From Lachnospiraceae bacterium (GTDB taxonomy: Bacteria; Bacillota; Clostridia; Lachnospirales; Lachnospiraceae): a DNA stretch of 64,000 nt. The stretch is taken from NCBI GenBank assembly GCA_910575835.1, contig CAJTGB010000002.1, positions 62,001 to 126,000 on the forward strand. Direction: 5' to 3'. Position numbers and translations under genes: made by a program. This document shows, in pieces, positions 53,001 to 61,599 of the stretch. The notes under the pieces are model-generated. The model searched no databases. It had not been told where the DNA came from and was given only the letters and a program-made list of their open reading frames with translations. How positions within the stretch are numbered: position 1 is the stretch's first letter; every line of letters begins with the position of its first letter.

Positions 53001-53883
53001 GTTGTGTAAGCTGTGCTTGAGCCTGCACCTTCCCGGTCTGAAGCAGAGCAAGGTTCTGCTGAAGCTGCGCGTCCGCCACGCTTAACTCCGCCATCTTCTC
53101 CGTAATCTCAAGCTGCGCCTGCTTGATCTCTTCTCCTTTCATGGAGAGCTGCGATTCTGCCTGCGCAAGTCCTGACGAAGCCTGCGCCTTGCCGGCTTCC
53201 AGGGCTGCCTTCCCGCTCTCCACCTGCGCCTTCGCTTCATCCAGCGCACTTTTAGCTTCGCTGACCTTCGCCTCCAGCTTGGCCTTGATCTCGTCATTTA
53301 ACTCCGTAACCTTCTGCTCATTGACCGTGATCTCTACCGCCTCTTCGATACTTCCCGTCACAGTGACCGAAGCTACGCCTTCCACACTCTCGATCTCCGG
53401 GATGACCTGTTCATTTATCACCTTGCTTGCAGAGACCGCATCCTCTCCCTCGGCGCTGACTGCCGCAACCAGTACCGGCATCATATCAGGATTCAATTTC
53501 ATAATGATAGGATTCGACACTTCATCCGGCCAATAGCCCCGGATCTGGTCCAGACTCTCCCGCATCTCGATGGTAACGGAATCCATATTCGCCGTCTGAT
53601 CGAACTCCAGAGCTACCGTGGACGAATTCTCATTCGAGACAGACTGAATCGACTTGATATTACTGACCGTAGCCATAATCTGTTCCACCGGCTTGGTTAC
53701 GATCTCTTCCACTTCTTCCGGGCTTGCGCCTATGTATGACGTCGTGACGATCGCATACGGAAGATTCATGCTTGGCAGGAGATCTACCGTCATATTGCCG
53801 AATGATACGACGCCCAGAATAATAATAAGCACTACGCCTACTACAACGGTATAAGGTTTGTTAACACTGAATTTTGATAACAT
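50053..53883 (-). CDS. RND efflux transporter with long coiled-coil insertion
   Basis: 1276 residues, against about 1030-1050 for ordinary HAE1/AcrB-type pumps. TM1, the IYIGASPEEVE porter motif, the GVGMLVDNSIVVIENIYR segment in TM4 with the proton-relay Asp, and the second-half repeat are all present. The extra length is one Ala/Gln/Glu-rich block at about 194-443. It interrupts the porter domain between EITVNEQKVTELND and LTADMVKTILAAENFSMPAG, and looks like two long helices turning at APDLEIS...PVAGDQVYGPA. No membrane-fusion protein gene is adjacent. It would export hydrophobic compounds or lipids. Confidence 0.9.
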   Translation of the reverse strand: MLSKFSVNKPYTVVVGVVLIIILGVVSFGNMTVDLLPSMNLPYAIVTTSYIGASPEEVEEIVTKPVEQIMATVSNIKSIQSVSNENSSTVALEFDQTANMDSVTIEMRESLDQIRGYWPDEVSNPIIMKLNPDMMPVLVAAVSAEGEDAVSASKVINEQVIPEIESVEGVASVTVTGSIEEAVEITVNEQKVTELNDEIKAKLEAKVSEAKSALDEAKAQVESGKAALEAGKAQASSGLAQAESQLSMKGEEIKQAQLEITEKMAELSVADAQLQQNLALLQTGKVQAQAQLTQLETSRAAYEQIKGMLEAPDLEISAEQRAELEAQLAQLEPVAGDQVYGPAHETLKAAVSQLEQQEAALRAGQSQLTAGKSQLEAMQQQINEGAMTLAQARGQLASSQLEAAVGIGEGTAELAAGQSAIQMQEAQMESAMNDASAQADMENMLTADMVKTILAAENFSMPAGYVKEDGIDYLVRVGDKFRNIGELKDLVLIDMEGIDPVKLADVAGVELVNNADETYARINGDAGVMLMIQKQTGYSTGDVSDRVLDRLSQVKKENKEIDTVILMDQGVYIDLIVNSVLQNLVYGAVLAIIILLIFLKSIRPTFVIACSIPISIMTALVAMYFSGVTLNIISLSGLALGVGMLVDNSIVVIENIYRMRNEEGAAAKRAAIEGARQVGGAIAASTLTTVCVFLPIVFTSGVTRQLFVDMGLTIAYSLLASLAVALTLVPMMSAGLLKKTENKESKLFVRIKEEYGKVLRIALAHKLLVLAGALLLFAGSIALELTRGTQFMPDMESTQISMTFETEKGTSFEDTVKAADEVMEKVGAIKDIEDVGGLMSSAAMMGGQADENSISFYATTKENPSMTNKQLKKEIEKVTEDIGQELTVDMSNMDMSALGSSGINIQIKGKDLDKLQGIAGDIKKIVEDTKGTQNVTDGTEDNKEELRVVVDKAKATAHGLTVAQVYQELHGKLSEAQKATVLSTDTHEYDVYVLDDANESMTRQDVRDLTVTAQKQDGTTEEVKLADIASFEDASGLRAISRKDQSRYMAVSAEIRDGDNIGLVSSRVKKALGSYSAPEGYEIKMAGEDETIMEAMAELFKMLALALVFMYLIMVAQFQSMRSPFIVMFTVPLAFTGGLLALYVAGMPVSVIAMIGFVMLSGIIVNNGIVFIDYANQLIGEGMEQKEALVEAGVTRLRPIIMTALTTILGLSTMALGLGMGADMVQPMAIVTIGGLIYGTILTLVVVPCIFNLFHKKEKARLREGIEEEENPLDEQ

Positions 53884-54063
53884 ACGGAGGCCCTCTTTCT
53901 ATGAGAAGATATTGGGTCAATAACCCATATATCTGAAAATAATATGTAAATCATAGCACTTGGGACTTTAATTGGCAAGAATTCCGGGGTATAATGACAC
54001 CATGAGAAGCTAATTTAATAGATAATTTATAAACATTCTATAAAGGGAGATTATCAAGATCAT

Positions 54064-54798
54064 ATGCACAGAAAAACAATACTGGTTACAGGAGCATCCA
54101 GAGGAATCGGCCGAAGTATTGCCGTAAAATTCGCCTCCGAAGGTTATCATGTATTTCTGAACTGCCGTACCTCCGTCGCCGAATTGACGGCTGTTAAAGA
54201 CTATATTGAGAATAATTATCATACGCCGTGCAGTATCGCCGCCGGAGATGCCGGGAATGCTGCCGACGTTGCACGGATGTTCGCGGACATCCATCAGACC
54301 TGCGGCCATTTGGACGTACTGGTCAATAACGCAGGGATCTCATACATCGGGCTTTTGATGGATATGAGCAATGAAGATTGGCGGCAGGTAATCGATACGA
54401 ACCTGTCCTCCGTCTTCTATTGCTGCCGTGCCGCGATCCCGCCGATGATATCCAGGAAAAGCGGCCGGATCATCAATATCTCTTCTATGTGGGGAACCTC
54501 CGGGGCCTCCTGCGAAGCGGCATACTCCGCCTCCAAATCCGGCGTCAACGGACTTACCAGGGCTCTCGCCAAAGAACTGGCCCCAAGCAATATCCAGGTC
54601 AACGCCATCGCATGCGGGGTGATCGACACCGAAATGAACCGGCAGTTATCTGCCGAAGAACGAAAAGAACTGGAAGACGCCATACCGGCAGGCAGATACG
54701 GGACACCCGATGAGATCGCCCGGATCGTGTGGGACACCGCTAATGCCCCTGAATATATGACCGGACAGATCATCGGGGTAGACGGGGGATATCTGTAG
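54064..54798 (+). CDS. SDR oxidoreductase, FabG/YmfI-like
   Basis: 244 residues. TGASRGIGRSIA is the NAD(P)-binding loop, NNAGIS the structural motif, and Ser-Tyr-Lys catalysis is supplied by ISSMWGTSGASCEAAYSASKSG. The SSMWG and VIDTEMN stretches resemble the clostridial/bacillar YmfI branch, which reduces the 5-aminopentanone group on elongation factor P. A 3-oxoacyl-ACP reductase (FabG) is the alternative. A candidate promoter (TTTAAT, 17 bp, TATAAT at 53990-53995) lies upstream. No fatty-acid genes are near. Confidence 0.85.
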   Translation: MHRKTILVTGASRGIGRSIAVKFASEGYHVFLNCRTSVAELTAVKDYIENNYHTPCSIAAGDAGNAADVARMFADIHQTCGHLDVLVNNAGISYIGLLMDMSNEDWRQVIDTNLSSVFYCCRAAIPPMISRKSGRIINISSMWGTSGASCEAAYSASKSGVNGLTRALAKELAPSNIQVNAIACGVIDTEMNRQLSAEERKELEDAIPAGRYGTPDEIARIVWDTANAPEYMTGQIIGVDGGYL

Positions 54799-54810
54799 AT
54801 ATCCCCCGTC
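54781..54810. terminator. Bidirectional terminator containing the SDR stop codon
   Basis: GACGGGGGATATC and GATATCCCCCGTC form a 13-bp perfect stem with a TGTA loop. The TAG stop of the SDR gene begins in the loop. It also serves the convergent exonuclease gene. Confidence 0.7.
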
Positions 54811-54817
54811 TCACAAT

Positions 54818-55570
54818 CTAATCCATCTTAAGCACCACCGGGCAATGATCCGATCCCATTACCTCTGTCATGATCTGCGCATCGGAAAGCCTGTCCCGCA
54901 ATCCCTCCGACACACAGAAGTAATCAATGCGCCACCCCGCGTTCTTGGCTCTGGCGCTGAAACGATAAGACCACCAGGAATAGATCCCTTCCGCGTCCGG
55001 GTAAAAGTACCGGAACGTATCTATAAAGCCATTGTCAAGAAGTTCTGTAAACTTCCCTCTCTCTTCATCCGTAAATCCGGCATTCTTACGGTTCGTCTTC
55101 GGATTCTTAAGATCGATCTCCTTATGCGCCACATTCAGATCTCCGCAGAATACCACAGGCTTCTTCTCCTCTAACTTCTTCAGGTACGAAAGGAAATCCT
55201 CTTCCCACTGCATCCGGTAGGAGAGTCTTGCCAGCTCGTTCTGAGAATTCGGAGTATATACCGTAATAAAGTAATAATCTTCGAATTCCAGCGTGATCAC
55301 GCGCCCTTCCTGATCGTGTTCCGGGATCCCGATTCCGTTCGCCACGGACAACGGCTCTTCCTTTGTAAATACCGCCGTTCCTGAATACCCCTTCTTCTGA
55401 GCATAGTTCCAATACTGATGGTATCCCGGCGTCTCAAGTTCAAGCTGTCCCTCCTGCATCTTCGTCTCCTGAATGCAGAAGATATCAGCATCCGCCTCTT
55501 TAAAAAATTCCATGAACCCCTTCTGTACACACGCCCGGATTCCATTAACATTCCATGATACAAATTTCAT
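54818..55570 (-). CDS. xth: Exodeoxyribonuclease III
   Basis: 250 residues of the endonuclease/exonuclease/phosphatase fold. Motifs: [25 protein letters not shown] (catalytic Glu), [28 protein letters not shown] (Asp, Asn), and the final [11 protein letters not shown] (Asp-His). It nicks DNA 5' of abasic sites and has 3' exonuclease activity in base-excision repair. GGGAGGGAAA precedes the ATG. Confidence 0.93.
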   Translation of the reverse strand: MKFVSWNVNGIRACVQKGFMEFFKEADADIFCIQETKMQEGQLELETPGYHQYWNYAQKKGYSGTAVFTKEEPLSVANGIGIPEHDQEGRVITLEFEDYYFITVYTPNSQNELARLSYRMQWEEDFLSYLKKLEEKKPVVFCGDLNVAHKEIDLKNPKTNRKNAGFTDEERGKFTELLDNGFIDTFRYFYPDAEGIYSWWSYRFSARAKNAGWRIDYFCVSEGLRDRLSDAQIMTEVMGSDHCPVVLKMD

Positions 55571-55619
55571 TTATTTCCCTCCCTTGTACAGAATTCACTG
55601 TTAATTGCACAATGCTGTA

Positions 55620-56354
55620 CTAATAATATACTTTCCTCAAAAACAGCCCCCTTGCCGGTGCAAGGAATCCTGCAAGACTCCGATCCTCCGCTGCGATCAC
55701 GACCGGAAGCTTCGAAGCTTCCCTCTTGCCGGTTCCGATCTCCAGCAGGGTCCCCGTGAGAATACGCACCATATGGTATAGGAAGCCTGTCCCGTAATAG
55801 GTGATCCTTACCTTATCCCCGCTGCTTACGATCTTGATATTGGTAATACGCCGGACCGAATCCTTACAGTCCTTATCGTCCGTAAAGCTGATAAAATTCT
55901 TCGGTCCGATCAGATACCTCGTTGCATTCCGCATTGCCTCGATATCAAGCTTCTCCGGATAATGATAACAATATCTGCGTGAAAATACATCTGGCTTCTC
56001 CCGGCAGTCGATATAATACTCATATTTCTTACCCTTAGCGCTCTTGCGGGCATGGAAGCTGTTCCTCATAAGCTCCACCTTCACCACCCGGATATCCTCA
56101 GGAAGATAGCGGTTCAAGGATTCCCTGAATTCCTGCGGATCATACAGCTTCGAGAGCTTCACGCTCGCCACCTGCCCGCGGGCGTGGACTCCGGCGTCTG
56201 TCCGGCCGGAACCGTCCACATGTACACGGTAACCTACCAGCTTCCCGATACTCCATTCCATAATAAACTGAATCGTATTATCCGTCGTTACCTGCCGCTG
56301 CCATCCCTGATATCTGCTGCCATCATAAGTAATGGTCAATTTGTAAGTTCTCAT
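55620..56354 (-). CDS. truA: tRNA pseudouridine(38-40) synthase A
   Basis: 244 residues from ATG 56354 (GGGTGAG upstream). YDGSRYQGWQRQ is the N-terminal signature and GRTDAGVHARGQVAS carries the catalytic Asp. FLYHMVRILTGTLLEIGTGK is near the C-terminus. It modifies U38-U40 in the anticodon arm of many tRNAs. The gene stands 49 bp downstream of nothing else on its strand except the nrdR group and may be separately expressed. Confidence 0.95.
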   Translation of the reverse strand: MRTYKLTITYDGSRYQGWQRQVTTDNTIQFIMEWSIGKLVGYRVHVDGSGRTDAGVHARGQVASVKLSKLYDPQEFRESLNRYLPEDIRVVKVELMRNSFHARKSAKGKKYEYYIDCREKPDVFSRRYCYHYPEKLDIEAMRNATRYLIGPKNFISFTDDKDCKDSVRRITNIKIVSSGDKVRITYYGTGFLYHMVRILTGTLLEIGTGKREASKLPVVIAAEDRSLAGFLAPARGLFLRKVYY

Positions 56355-56431
56355 ATATCTCACCCAATCTAATCGTTATATTTTCTCTATAGCATCAACC
56401 ATCCTGTCAAATCTTCTGATAAATAACATCT

Positions 56432-56470
56432 AAAAAGGAAGAAGCAAACAACTCATCTTTGCTCCTTCCC
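56432..56470 (-). terminator. Terminator of nrdR
   Basis: On the minus strand GGAAGGAGCAAA pairs with TTTGCTTCTTCC around GATGAGTTG, followed by TTTTTA. The rest of the 56364-56582 gap is AT-rich with a doubled ATATTACCAAA motif. Confidence 0.8.
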
Positions 56471-56582
56471 TCTATTCTATCACTACATCTATAACTTCGT
56501 AAATCTTTTTTTAACAAATATATTACCAAAATATTACCAAAAGGTAACAATTCAGCCAAAAGATTAATTCTTTAACAGTTTC

Positions 56583-57038
56583 TTACTTCAAGATCTTCTT
56601 CAACTCGTCCATAAAAGTATTCACATCCTTGAACTCACGGTACACCGATGCAAATCTTACATACGCAACCTCGTCCAATTCCTTCAATTCTTCCATTACG
56701 ATCTCTCCAACCCTGCTGCTTGGCACTTCCTTGACCTCTAAGCTAAAGATCCGCATCTCTACCCTATCGATCACGCGCTGGATATCCACCGCAGGCACAG
56801 GACGCTTATAACAGGCGCTCAAGATTCCGTTCTCGATCTTCCCTCTGTCATACTGCTCACGGTTATTGTCCTTCTTAATAATGATCAGCGGAATCGTCTC
56901 CACCTTCTCATAGGTCGTAAACCTCTTGCCGCACGCATCGCAGGAACGGCGGCGGCGGATGGAATTGCCGTCCTCCGCAGGTCTGGAATCAATTACCCGG
57001 GTATCTAACTGATTACAATATGGACACTTCATTTGCAT
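56583..57038 (-). CDS. nrdR: Transcriptional repressor NrdR
   Basis: 151 residues. CPYCNQLDTRVIDSRPAEDGNSIRRRRSCDACGKRFTTYE is the zinc ribbon followed by an ATP-cone domain, with VRFASVYREFKDV at the end. It represses ribonucleotide reductase genes according to nucleotide state. The start may be two codons later (MKCPYC), the usual NrdR beginning; the AAAGGAAA site favours 57038. Confidence 0.96.
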   Translation of the reverse strand: MQMKCPYCNQLDTRVIDSRPAEDGNSIRRRRSCDACGKRFTTYEKVETIPLIIIKKDNNREQYDRGKIENGILSACYKRPVPAVDIQRVIDRVEMRIFSLEVKEVPSSRVGEIVMEELKELDEVAYVRFASVYREFKDVNTFMDELKKILK

Positions 57039-57061
57039 CGTTTCCTTTCTTCTGGCATTGT

Positions 57062-57688
57062 CTAATCTCTTATTATCTCGTCGGCTTTTGCAGCGTCAAA
57101 CATGTCAAGCGCAGCATGGTTCGTCAGCGCCTTCACAATCCTCCATCCGTCCCGGCTGTGAACCGCATTTTGCGGAATCGGCCGAAAACCAAGATCCAAA
57201 TATATCTTACATGCAAGCCATGTGGTGGTCTGGGTCGGAATCTTTGCGTGTGTGTAGCCAAGCTTGCGCATAATATCCAGGACATGTGTGATCAACGGCT
57301 TTGCCAGACCCTGCCCCTGGTATTCTCTTCTGACCGCAACCCAGTGAAGCCATCCGTCACCTGACCGGTCGATCTTACGCACATCATAATATGCCGTGGC
57401 AGTCGCAGCCTTCCTGCCTTCTGCATCTTCTATAAAAACCATCCGGTTTGTCAGAGTATTTTCCCTGCCTCCATAATACTTGTTCCACGCCTCTAATCCC
57501 TGCTCATAAGATGTGAATTCCTTCGCAGACTTTTCAATATCGATCCAGTGATCTCTGTCACCGTCCTGATAGAATACATACCTGTAACCTTCCGGGAGCG
57601 GAAAATACAAAATCCCCTCCAGATCCCGCTCCAACATCAATTCATAATATCGGATACGCTCATCATGATTGTCAAATTGCTGTTTCAT
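57062..57688 (-). CDS. GNAT-family N-acetyltransferase
   Basis: 208 residues from ATG 57688 (GAGGGTGAG upstream; the longer frame is ignored). The acetyl-CoA loop is VRREYQGQGLAKPLITHVL, with AYYDVRKIDRSGDGWLHWVAV before it, giving a normal GNAT core in the C-terminal half. The N-terminal part is unlike well-known subfamilies. The substrate is unknown. Its first 16 codons overlap the end of a short upstream frame. Confidence 0.82.
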   Translation of the reverse strand: MKQQFDNHDERIRYYELMLERDLEGILYFPLPEGYRYVFYQDGDRDHWIDIEKSAKEFTSYEQGLEAWNKYYGGRENTLTNRMVFIEDAEGRKAATATAYYDVRKIDRSGDGWLHWVAVRREYQGQGLAKPLITHVLDIMRKLGYTHAKIPTQTTTWLACKIYLDLGFRPIPQNAVHSRDGWRIVKALTNHAALDMFDAAKADEIIRD

Positions 57689-57773
57689 ACTCACCCTCTT
57701 TAATAAAATCAAGTTCTGTCAGGCTGATTCCCGAAGCCGTCAGAATAACCTTCAGCATCTCTTCATCTGACAT
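57672..57773 (-). CDS. Small protein or fragment sharing the LTASG-LTEL-IKE motif
   Basis: 33 residues from ATG 57773: MSDEEMLKVILTASGISLTE and onward to LDFIKEGE. The block LKVILTASGISLTELDFIKE matches the end of the 60-residue protein at 1989-2171 in 17 of 20 positions. The frame is open further upstream (ELETAYQKAGES) without a start codon, so it may be a shortened copy. It overlaps the GNAT start by 17 bases and lies after GH43. Confidence 0.4.
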   Translation of the reverse strand: MSDEEMLKVILTASGISLTELDFIKEGEYETAI

Positions 57774-57831
57774 ACTTTCGCCTGCTTTCTGATACGCCGT
57801 TTCTAGTTCTCTTTTATTATACCAATAAGAA

Positions 57832-59490
57832 TCAGCAGTGTAAAGCCTCTAAATCTCTTGTCTCATCCGCAATATACTCAAAGAAATCAAAATCCGCATA
57901 ATGCTCATGCTTCACACGGTCCGCGCATGTGAGCCCTACCATCGTCCCCGTGAACTCCCCATACCGGCAATACTCGTCCGAGAATTTGGTAGTGTCGAAG
58001 ACGCGCCCGATCTTCTCATACTTCTCGTTGTCATAGCTCCATTCGAACCAAGAGTTCCGCCCTTCGATATACAGCCGCAGATAGACCGGCTTATCTTCCA
58101 CCGGGATCCTTGTATTCAGGAATTCCGTCTTTTCTCCGTTCTCCAGGCAGATTACAGACAGCGCGCTCTGTCCCAGCGTCTCGCTGTAATATTTCCGCAA
58201 ATTGATATAGTTCATGTTGTCATAGTAGAGGATCAGTCCGGCGCTGTGCTGATGAACCTCAGGCGTGAATTCCATCTTCGCGGTGATCCTGGCATACACA
58301 CTGGTCAGCTTCCTTGCAAGGATGCTGACCTTGTTAAGCGAAGTCCTGGATTCCTGTCCGCGGATGCGCACATATCCCGGCCTTGCCGATACATCAGCAA
58401 ACCGCTGCGGCATCATACGCGGGGCATAATAATAATTCCCAAGTTCCTCTCCGTCAAAATCATCAAACTCCGGTATCTCAGACACGGGTACTTCCGGCAG
58501 AGATGTTTCCGGCACTTTTGCTTTCGCAAGATTGCTTCCGTCCGCCATACGAAGCCAGCCGTCCTCAGTCCACATCATCTTCTGAATCGCCGTCTCCCGG
58601 CCCAAGGTACATCTAAGCTCCGGCACAAAAGGTCTTGCACAGAGATGCACCAGATATACTTCCTTATTCGGCAATTCTACATAGCTTCCGTGCCCGGACT
58701 TCTGAAGGATGGATTCTGGATTGTAATATCTGGGTTTTAAATGATCCGGGTCGTGCCTTTCATAGGATTCCCCGGGGACACTGGTCACGATCGGATTCTT
58801 CGGGTCCTTCTCGTAAGGCCCCCATACCTGCGCCGACCTTCCCATGGTAACACAATGATTATAACCTGTACCGCCCTCAGCGCACATAATGTAATAATAT
58901 CCGTCCCTCTTCGTCAGATGCGGGGCCTCGATACATCCCCGGTCCGTACCTCCCCGCCACATCTTCTTCGGATAACCGACGATCGCCTGCGCTGCCGGGT
59001 CATACTCCACCATGCAGATCGCCCCCGGCTTCTCATAGCCTTCCCTCGTCTCCCACTCCAGAGATACCACATATTTCCTGCCGTCGCTGTCATGGAACAT
59101 GGACGCGTCAAACCCTGAGGAATGTATGTACACCGGACGGCTCCACGGCCCGCGGATATCCCGCGCCGTGATCACATAATTATCCACATCGAAATATCTG
59201 GCATTCATAGAGTTCATTACTCCATACACCACATAGAACAGATCTTCTTCCTCACAGTAAGTCAGACACGGCGCCCAGATTCCTTTTGCACTTGGAAGCT
59301 TCTTTAGATCTACTTCCTCATCATCAGTTAACACATGAGTATAGAGCTCCCAGTTCTTCAGATCCTTCGAATGATACACCGGGATTCCCGGGAACCACTC
59401 GAACGTCGACACCGCAAGATAATAATCATCTCCCTTTCTGCAAATACACGGATCCGGGTTAAATCCCGGCAATATCGGATTCTTTATCAT
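57832..59490 (-). CDS. GH43 family glycosidase (beta-xylosidase-like)
   Basis: 552 residues, no signal peptide. The five-bladed propeller begins with NPILPGFNPDPCICRKGDDYYLAVSTFEWFPGIPVYHSKDL, the hallmark of two-domain GH43 beta-xylosidases, with catalytic Asp in NPDPC, and RGCIEAPHLTKRDGYYYIM (catalytic Glu). The C-terminal half is the beta-sandwich found in this group. It would release xylose or arabinose from xylo-oligosaccharides in the cytoplasm. It lies 77 bp after the GH5 gene on the same strand and is probably co-transcribed. Confidence 0.9.
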   Translation of the reverse strand: MIKNPILPGFNPDPCICRKGDDYYLAVSTFEWFPGIPVYHSKDLKNWELYTHVLTDDEEVDLKKLPSAKGIWAPCLTYCEEEDLFYVVYGVMNSMNARYFDVDNYVITARDIRGPWSRPVYIHSSGFDASMFHDSDGRKYVVSLEWETREGYEKPGAICMVEYDPAAQAIVGYPKKMWRGGTDRGCIEAPHLTKRDGYYYIMCAEGGTGYNHCVTMGRSAQVWGPYEKDPKNPIVTSVPGESYERHDPDHLKPRYYNPESILQKSGHGSYVELPNKEVYLVHLCARPFVPELRCTLGRETAIQKMMWTEDGWLRMADGSNLAKAKVPETSLPEVPVSEIPEFDDFDGEELGNYYYAPRMMPQRFADVSARPGYVRIRGQESRTSLNKVSILARKLTSVYARITAKMEFTPEVHQHSAGLILYYDNMNYINLRKYYSETLGQSALSVICLENGEKTEFLNTRIPVEDKPVYLRLYIEGRNSWFEWSYDNEKYEKIGRVFDTTKFSDEYCRYGEFTGTMVGLTCADRVKHEHYADFDFFEYIADETRDLEALHC

Positions 59491-59567
59491 ATCTCTCCTC
59501 CTCTTGTACCTGTTACTGCGCCTGAGCTTTTATCTCAGCTCAGGCAAGCCGCCATGCTGCGGTCTCC

Positions 59568-60737
59568 TCACACTTCGGGAAACCATCCCTGATCCACACA
59601 TTTCCCCAGATCCCAGGCATCCCAGCCGATCCAGTTCGGCTCATTGACAGTATCTAAGAGCAGCTTATAACTCCAGTAGAAGTATCCGCTCCCCTTCCTC
59701 CAGGCGTCAAGCTGGGCGCCCGTGATCTCTCTGTAGATCTTCTTCTTCTCTTCCGGGGTAAATATCTCCGCATTCTCAGAGAAGTCCATTCCGTTTAACG
59801 CCGACTGTCCGCCCTTGGTATCCACACCGGCCGCATAGCTGTTGAACATGCACCATTCGCCGACTATCACGTCCACATACTCCTGTACCTCGGCAATCTC
59901 CCTGGCATAATGCTCTTCAATGTATTGCTTATAGCCCTCCACGCTCTGTTCACAGCCGTCCATCTCCGCCATCATCAGATATTGATGCGTGTCCAGAATA
60001 ATATTTTCAAACTTCGGCTGCGTCAGGAAATCTTTCCACGCGTGAAGCTGGAACGCATCATGAAATACCACATAACAAGCCTTGTCCGCATGCTTCCGAA
60101 TCCGCTCATACGCATCCGTATAGAATCCCCTCAGGAATTCCAGAGTATTCGGCGCCGTCCCCTCCGCCATCGCCGGATCCGCCGCAGGATACCGCTTAGT
60201 GACATTCATGATGCTCCACATCGGTTCTGTGACCGGCTCATTGATCGGCGTGATTCCGAACAGCCCCTTTCTCTGCCCGTACCTCTCTGCCAGCTTCTCC
60301 AGTACATCTAAGACGAATCCGACTTCTTCCGGCGTCTGGCTCCATCTGCACACACCGCAGATTCCTCCGTTATCGAACCCGTTCTGCCCAAGAGGCGCCG
60401 TATGAAGGTCAATAAGAATCTTAAGTCCGTATTTCTCCGCCCACGCAAATGCATGGTCCAGTTCTTTGATACATCCTATGAACGGCGGACGGTCGCCGAA
60501 GATAAAATACGGAACCGGAATACGGACCGTATTAAGCCCGATCCTCCTGATCGCCGCAAAATCTCTCTCCGTGATATATTCGCTCCGGTGGATCTTGATC
60601 CTCGCCTCATATACTTCCTTCGGAAGCTGCAAGGGAAGATAATACTCATCCTCCGCCGTCGTCCCTTCAAATAACGCCGGACTCATCCATTTCTCCAATA
60701 CAAGCCAGTTCCCTAAATTAACACCCTTTATCTGCAT
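59568..60737 (-). CDS. GH5-family glycoside hydrolase (exo-beta-glucanase-like)
   Basis: 389 residues, no signal peptide. The N-terminus IKGVNLGNWLVLEKWMSPALFEG resembles exo-1,3-beta-glucanase-type GH5 enzymes. The acid/base Glu is in GITPINEPVTEP and the nucleophile Glu in DVIVGEWCMFN. It would act on short beta-glucosides inside the cell. First gene of a GH5-GH43 pair. The substrate is not certain. Confidence 0.85.
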   Translation of the reverse strand: MQIKGVNLGNWLVLEKWMSPALFEGTTAEDEYYLPLQLPKEVYEARIKIHRSEYITERDFAAIRRIGLNTVRIPVPYFIFGDRPPFIGCIKELDHAFAWAEKYGLKILIDLHTAPLGQNGFDNGGICGVCRWSQTPEEVGFVLDVLEKLAERYGQRKGLFGITPINEPVTEPMWSIMNVTKRYPAADPAMAEGTAPNTLEFLRGFYTDAYERIRKHADKACYVVFHDAFQLHAWKDFLTQPKFENIILDTHQYLMMAEMDGCEQSVEGYKQYIEEHYAREIAEVQEYVDVIVGEWCMFNSYAAGVDTKGGQSALNGMDFSENAEIFTPEEKKKIYREITGAQLDAWRKGSGYFYWSYKLLLDTVNEPNWIGWDAWDLGKCVDQGWFPEV

Positions 60738-60878
60738 TGTCTTCTCCTTTCTTCTTTGGAAGCATCATAACATATAACGCCGTCTTATGATATACCTCTC
60801 CCCAAACCGGATAGAATTATCTAGTAAATCCACACTATTACCGATACGTTTCGCTTGACGATCCCCGTTCCCCCATAG

Positions 60879-61115
60879 CTACTCTTCATGTATTTCCACC
60901 AGTATAATATCCGCCCCTATCTTCTTGATGCATTTGAAGGGTATGATATACTCCGATCCGTCGCAGAAAAATCCGCATAACTTCCCTGCCTTGGGAATCA
61001 CCATTGCTTCAATGCATCCGCTGCACTCATCAATGATCAGGTCTACCACATATCCCAGCTTCTTACAATCACAGGCGTTAATGACCTCCTTATTCTCCAG
61101 CTCGCACAACCTCAT
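60879..61115 (-). CDS. YlmC/YmxH-family PRC-barrel protein
   Basis: 78 residues. MRLCELENKEVINACDCKKLGYVVDLIIDECSGCIEAMVIP is the YlmC/YmxH form of the PRC barrel, a small family of sporulating Firmicutes. Five Cys residues are present. The role is not well known; the family is linked with sporulation. It stands alone. Confidence 0.88.
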   Translation of the reverse strand: MRLCELENKEVINACDCKKLGYVVDLIIDECSGCIEAMVIPKAGKLCGFFCDGSEYIIPFKCIKKIGADIILVEIHEE

Positions 61116-61186
61116 ATTCTCGCCACACTTTCCTGTTCTAAACTCCCAGGAACCATCCTTTCTCTCTTAAAGAAACACATGCAAGA

Positions 61187-61226
61187 AAACCCGCATATAC
61201 TATCTACTCATAGTATACGCGGGTTT
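61187..61226 (-). terminator. Terminator of the ferredoxin gene
   Basis: On the minus strand AAACCCGCGTATACTA pairs with TAGTATATGCGGGTTT (one mismatch) and is followed by TCTTGC. Lies 45 bp after the ferredoxin stop. Confidence 0.7.
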
Positions 61227-61270
61227 CACTTATTTGTGCCAGGCACAGCCTGTTCAAAACAGCGGCATGC

Positions 61271-61456
61271 CTACCCTTCGATATCAATTACAGAGACCGG
61301 ACAGTCGTCCCTCGCCTCTGCCGCCGTACTCTCATACTCAGGCGCCACATCTGCGTATGCCTCCGCAATACCGTCGTCATTAAACCGAAAAACTTCCGGG
61401 CAGGCGGCCACGCACGCGCCGCATGAGATACATCCGTCATTCACTCTGGCTTTCAT
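61271..61456 (-). CDS. 4Fe-4S ferredoxin
   Basis: 61 residues. CISCGACVAACPEVF (Cys9, 12, 15, plus Cys19) and a distant DDCPVSVI supply the ligands of one [4Fe-4S] cluster, as in monocluster clostridial ferredoxins. It is acidic and would carry electrons among anaerobic oxidoreductases. AAGGAGGAAG precedes the ATG. Confidence 0.9.
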   Translation of the reverse strand: MKARVNDGCISCGACVAACPEVFRFNDDGIAEAYADVAPEYESTAAEARDDCPVSVIDIEG

Positions 61457-61599
61457 GGGTTCTTCCTCCTTGCATTATAATGCACTCCCAGAAAATTCTG
61501 AGAATCTATTTGCAGTATTCCCATTTATGCCGCAGCTATTCAGCCGGATCCGGCAAATCTATGATTCCGGTGCTAAATATCCGATTCTCAAAAAAATCT

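Noticed and set aside
52526-53536. Plus-strand Ser/Ala-rich frames opposite the coiled-coil part of the RND gene.
   Set aside because: They arise from the repetitive Ala/Gln/Glu codons on the other strand and have no ribosome sites.
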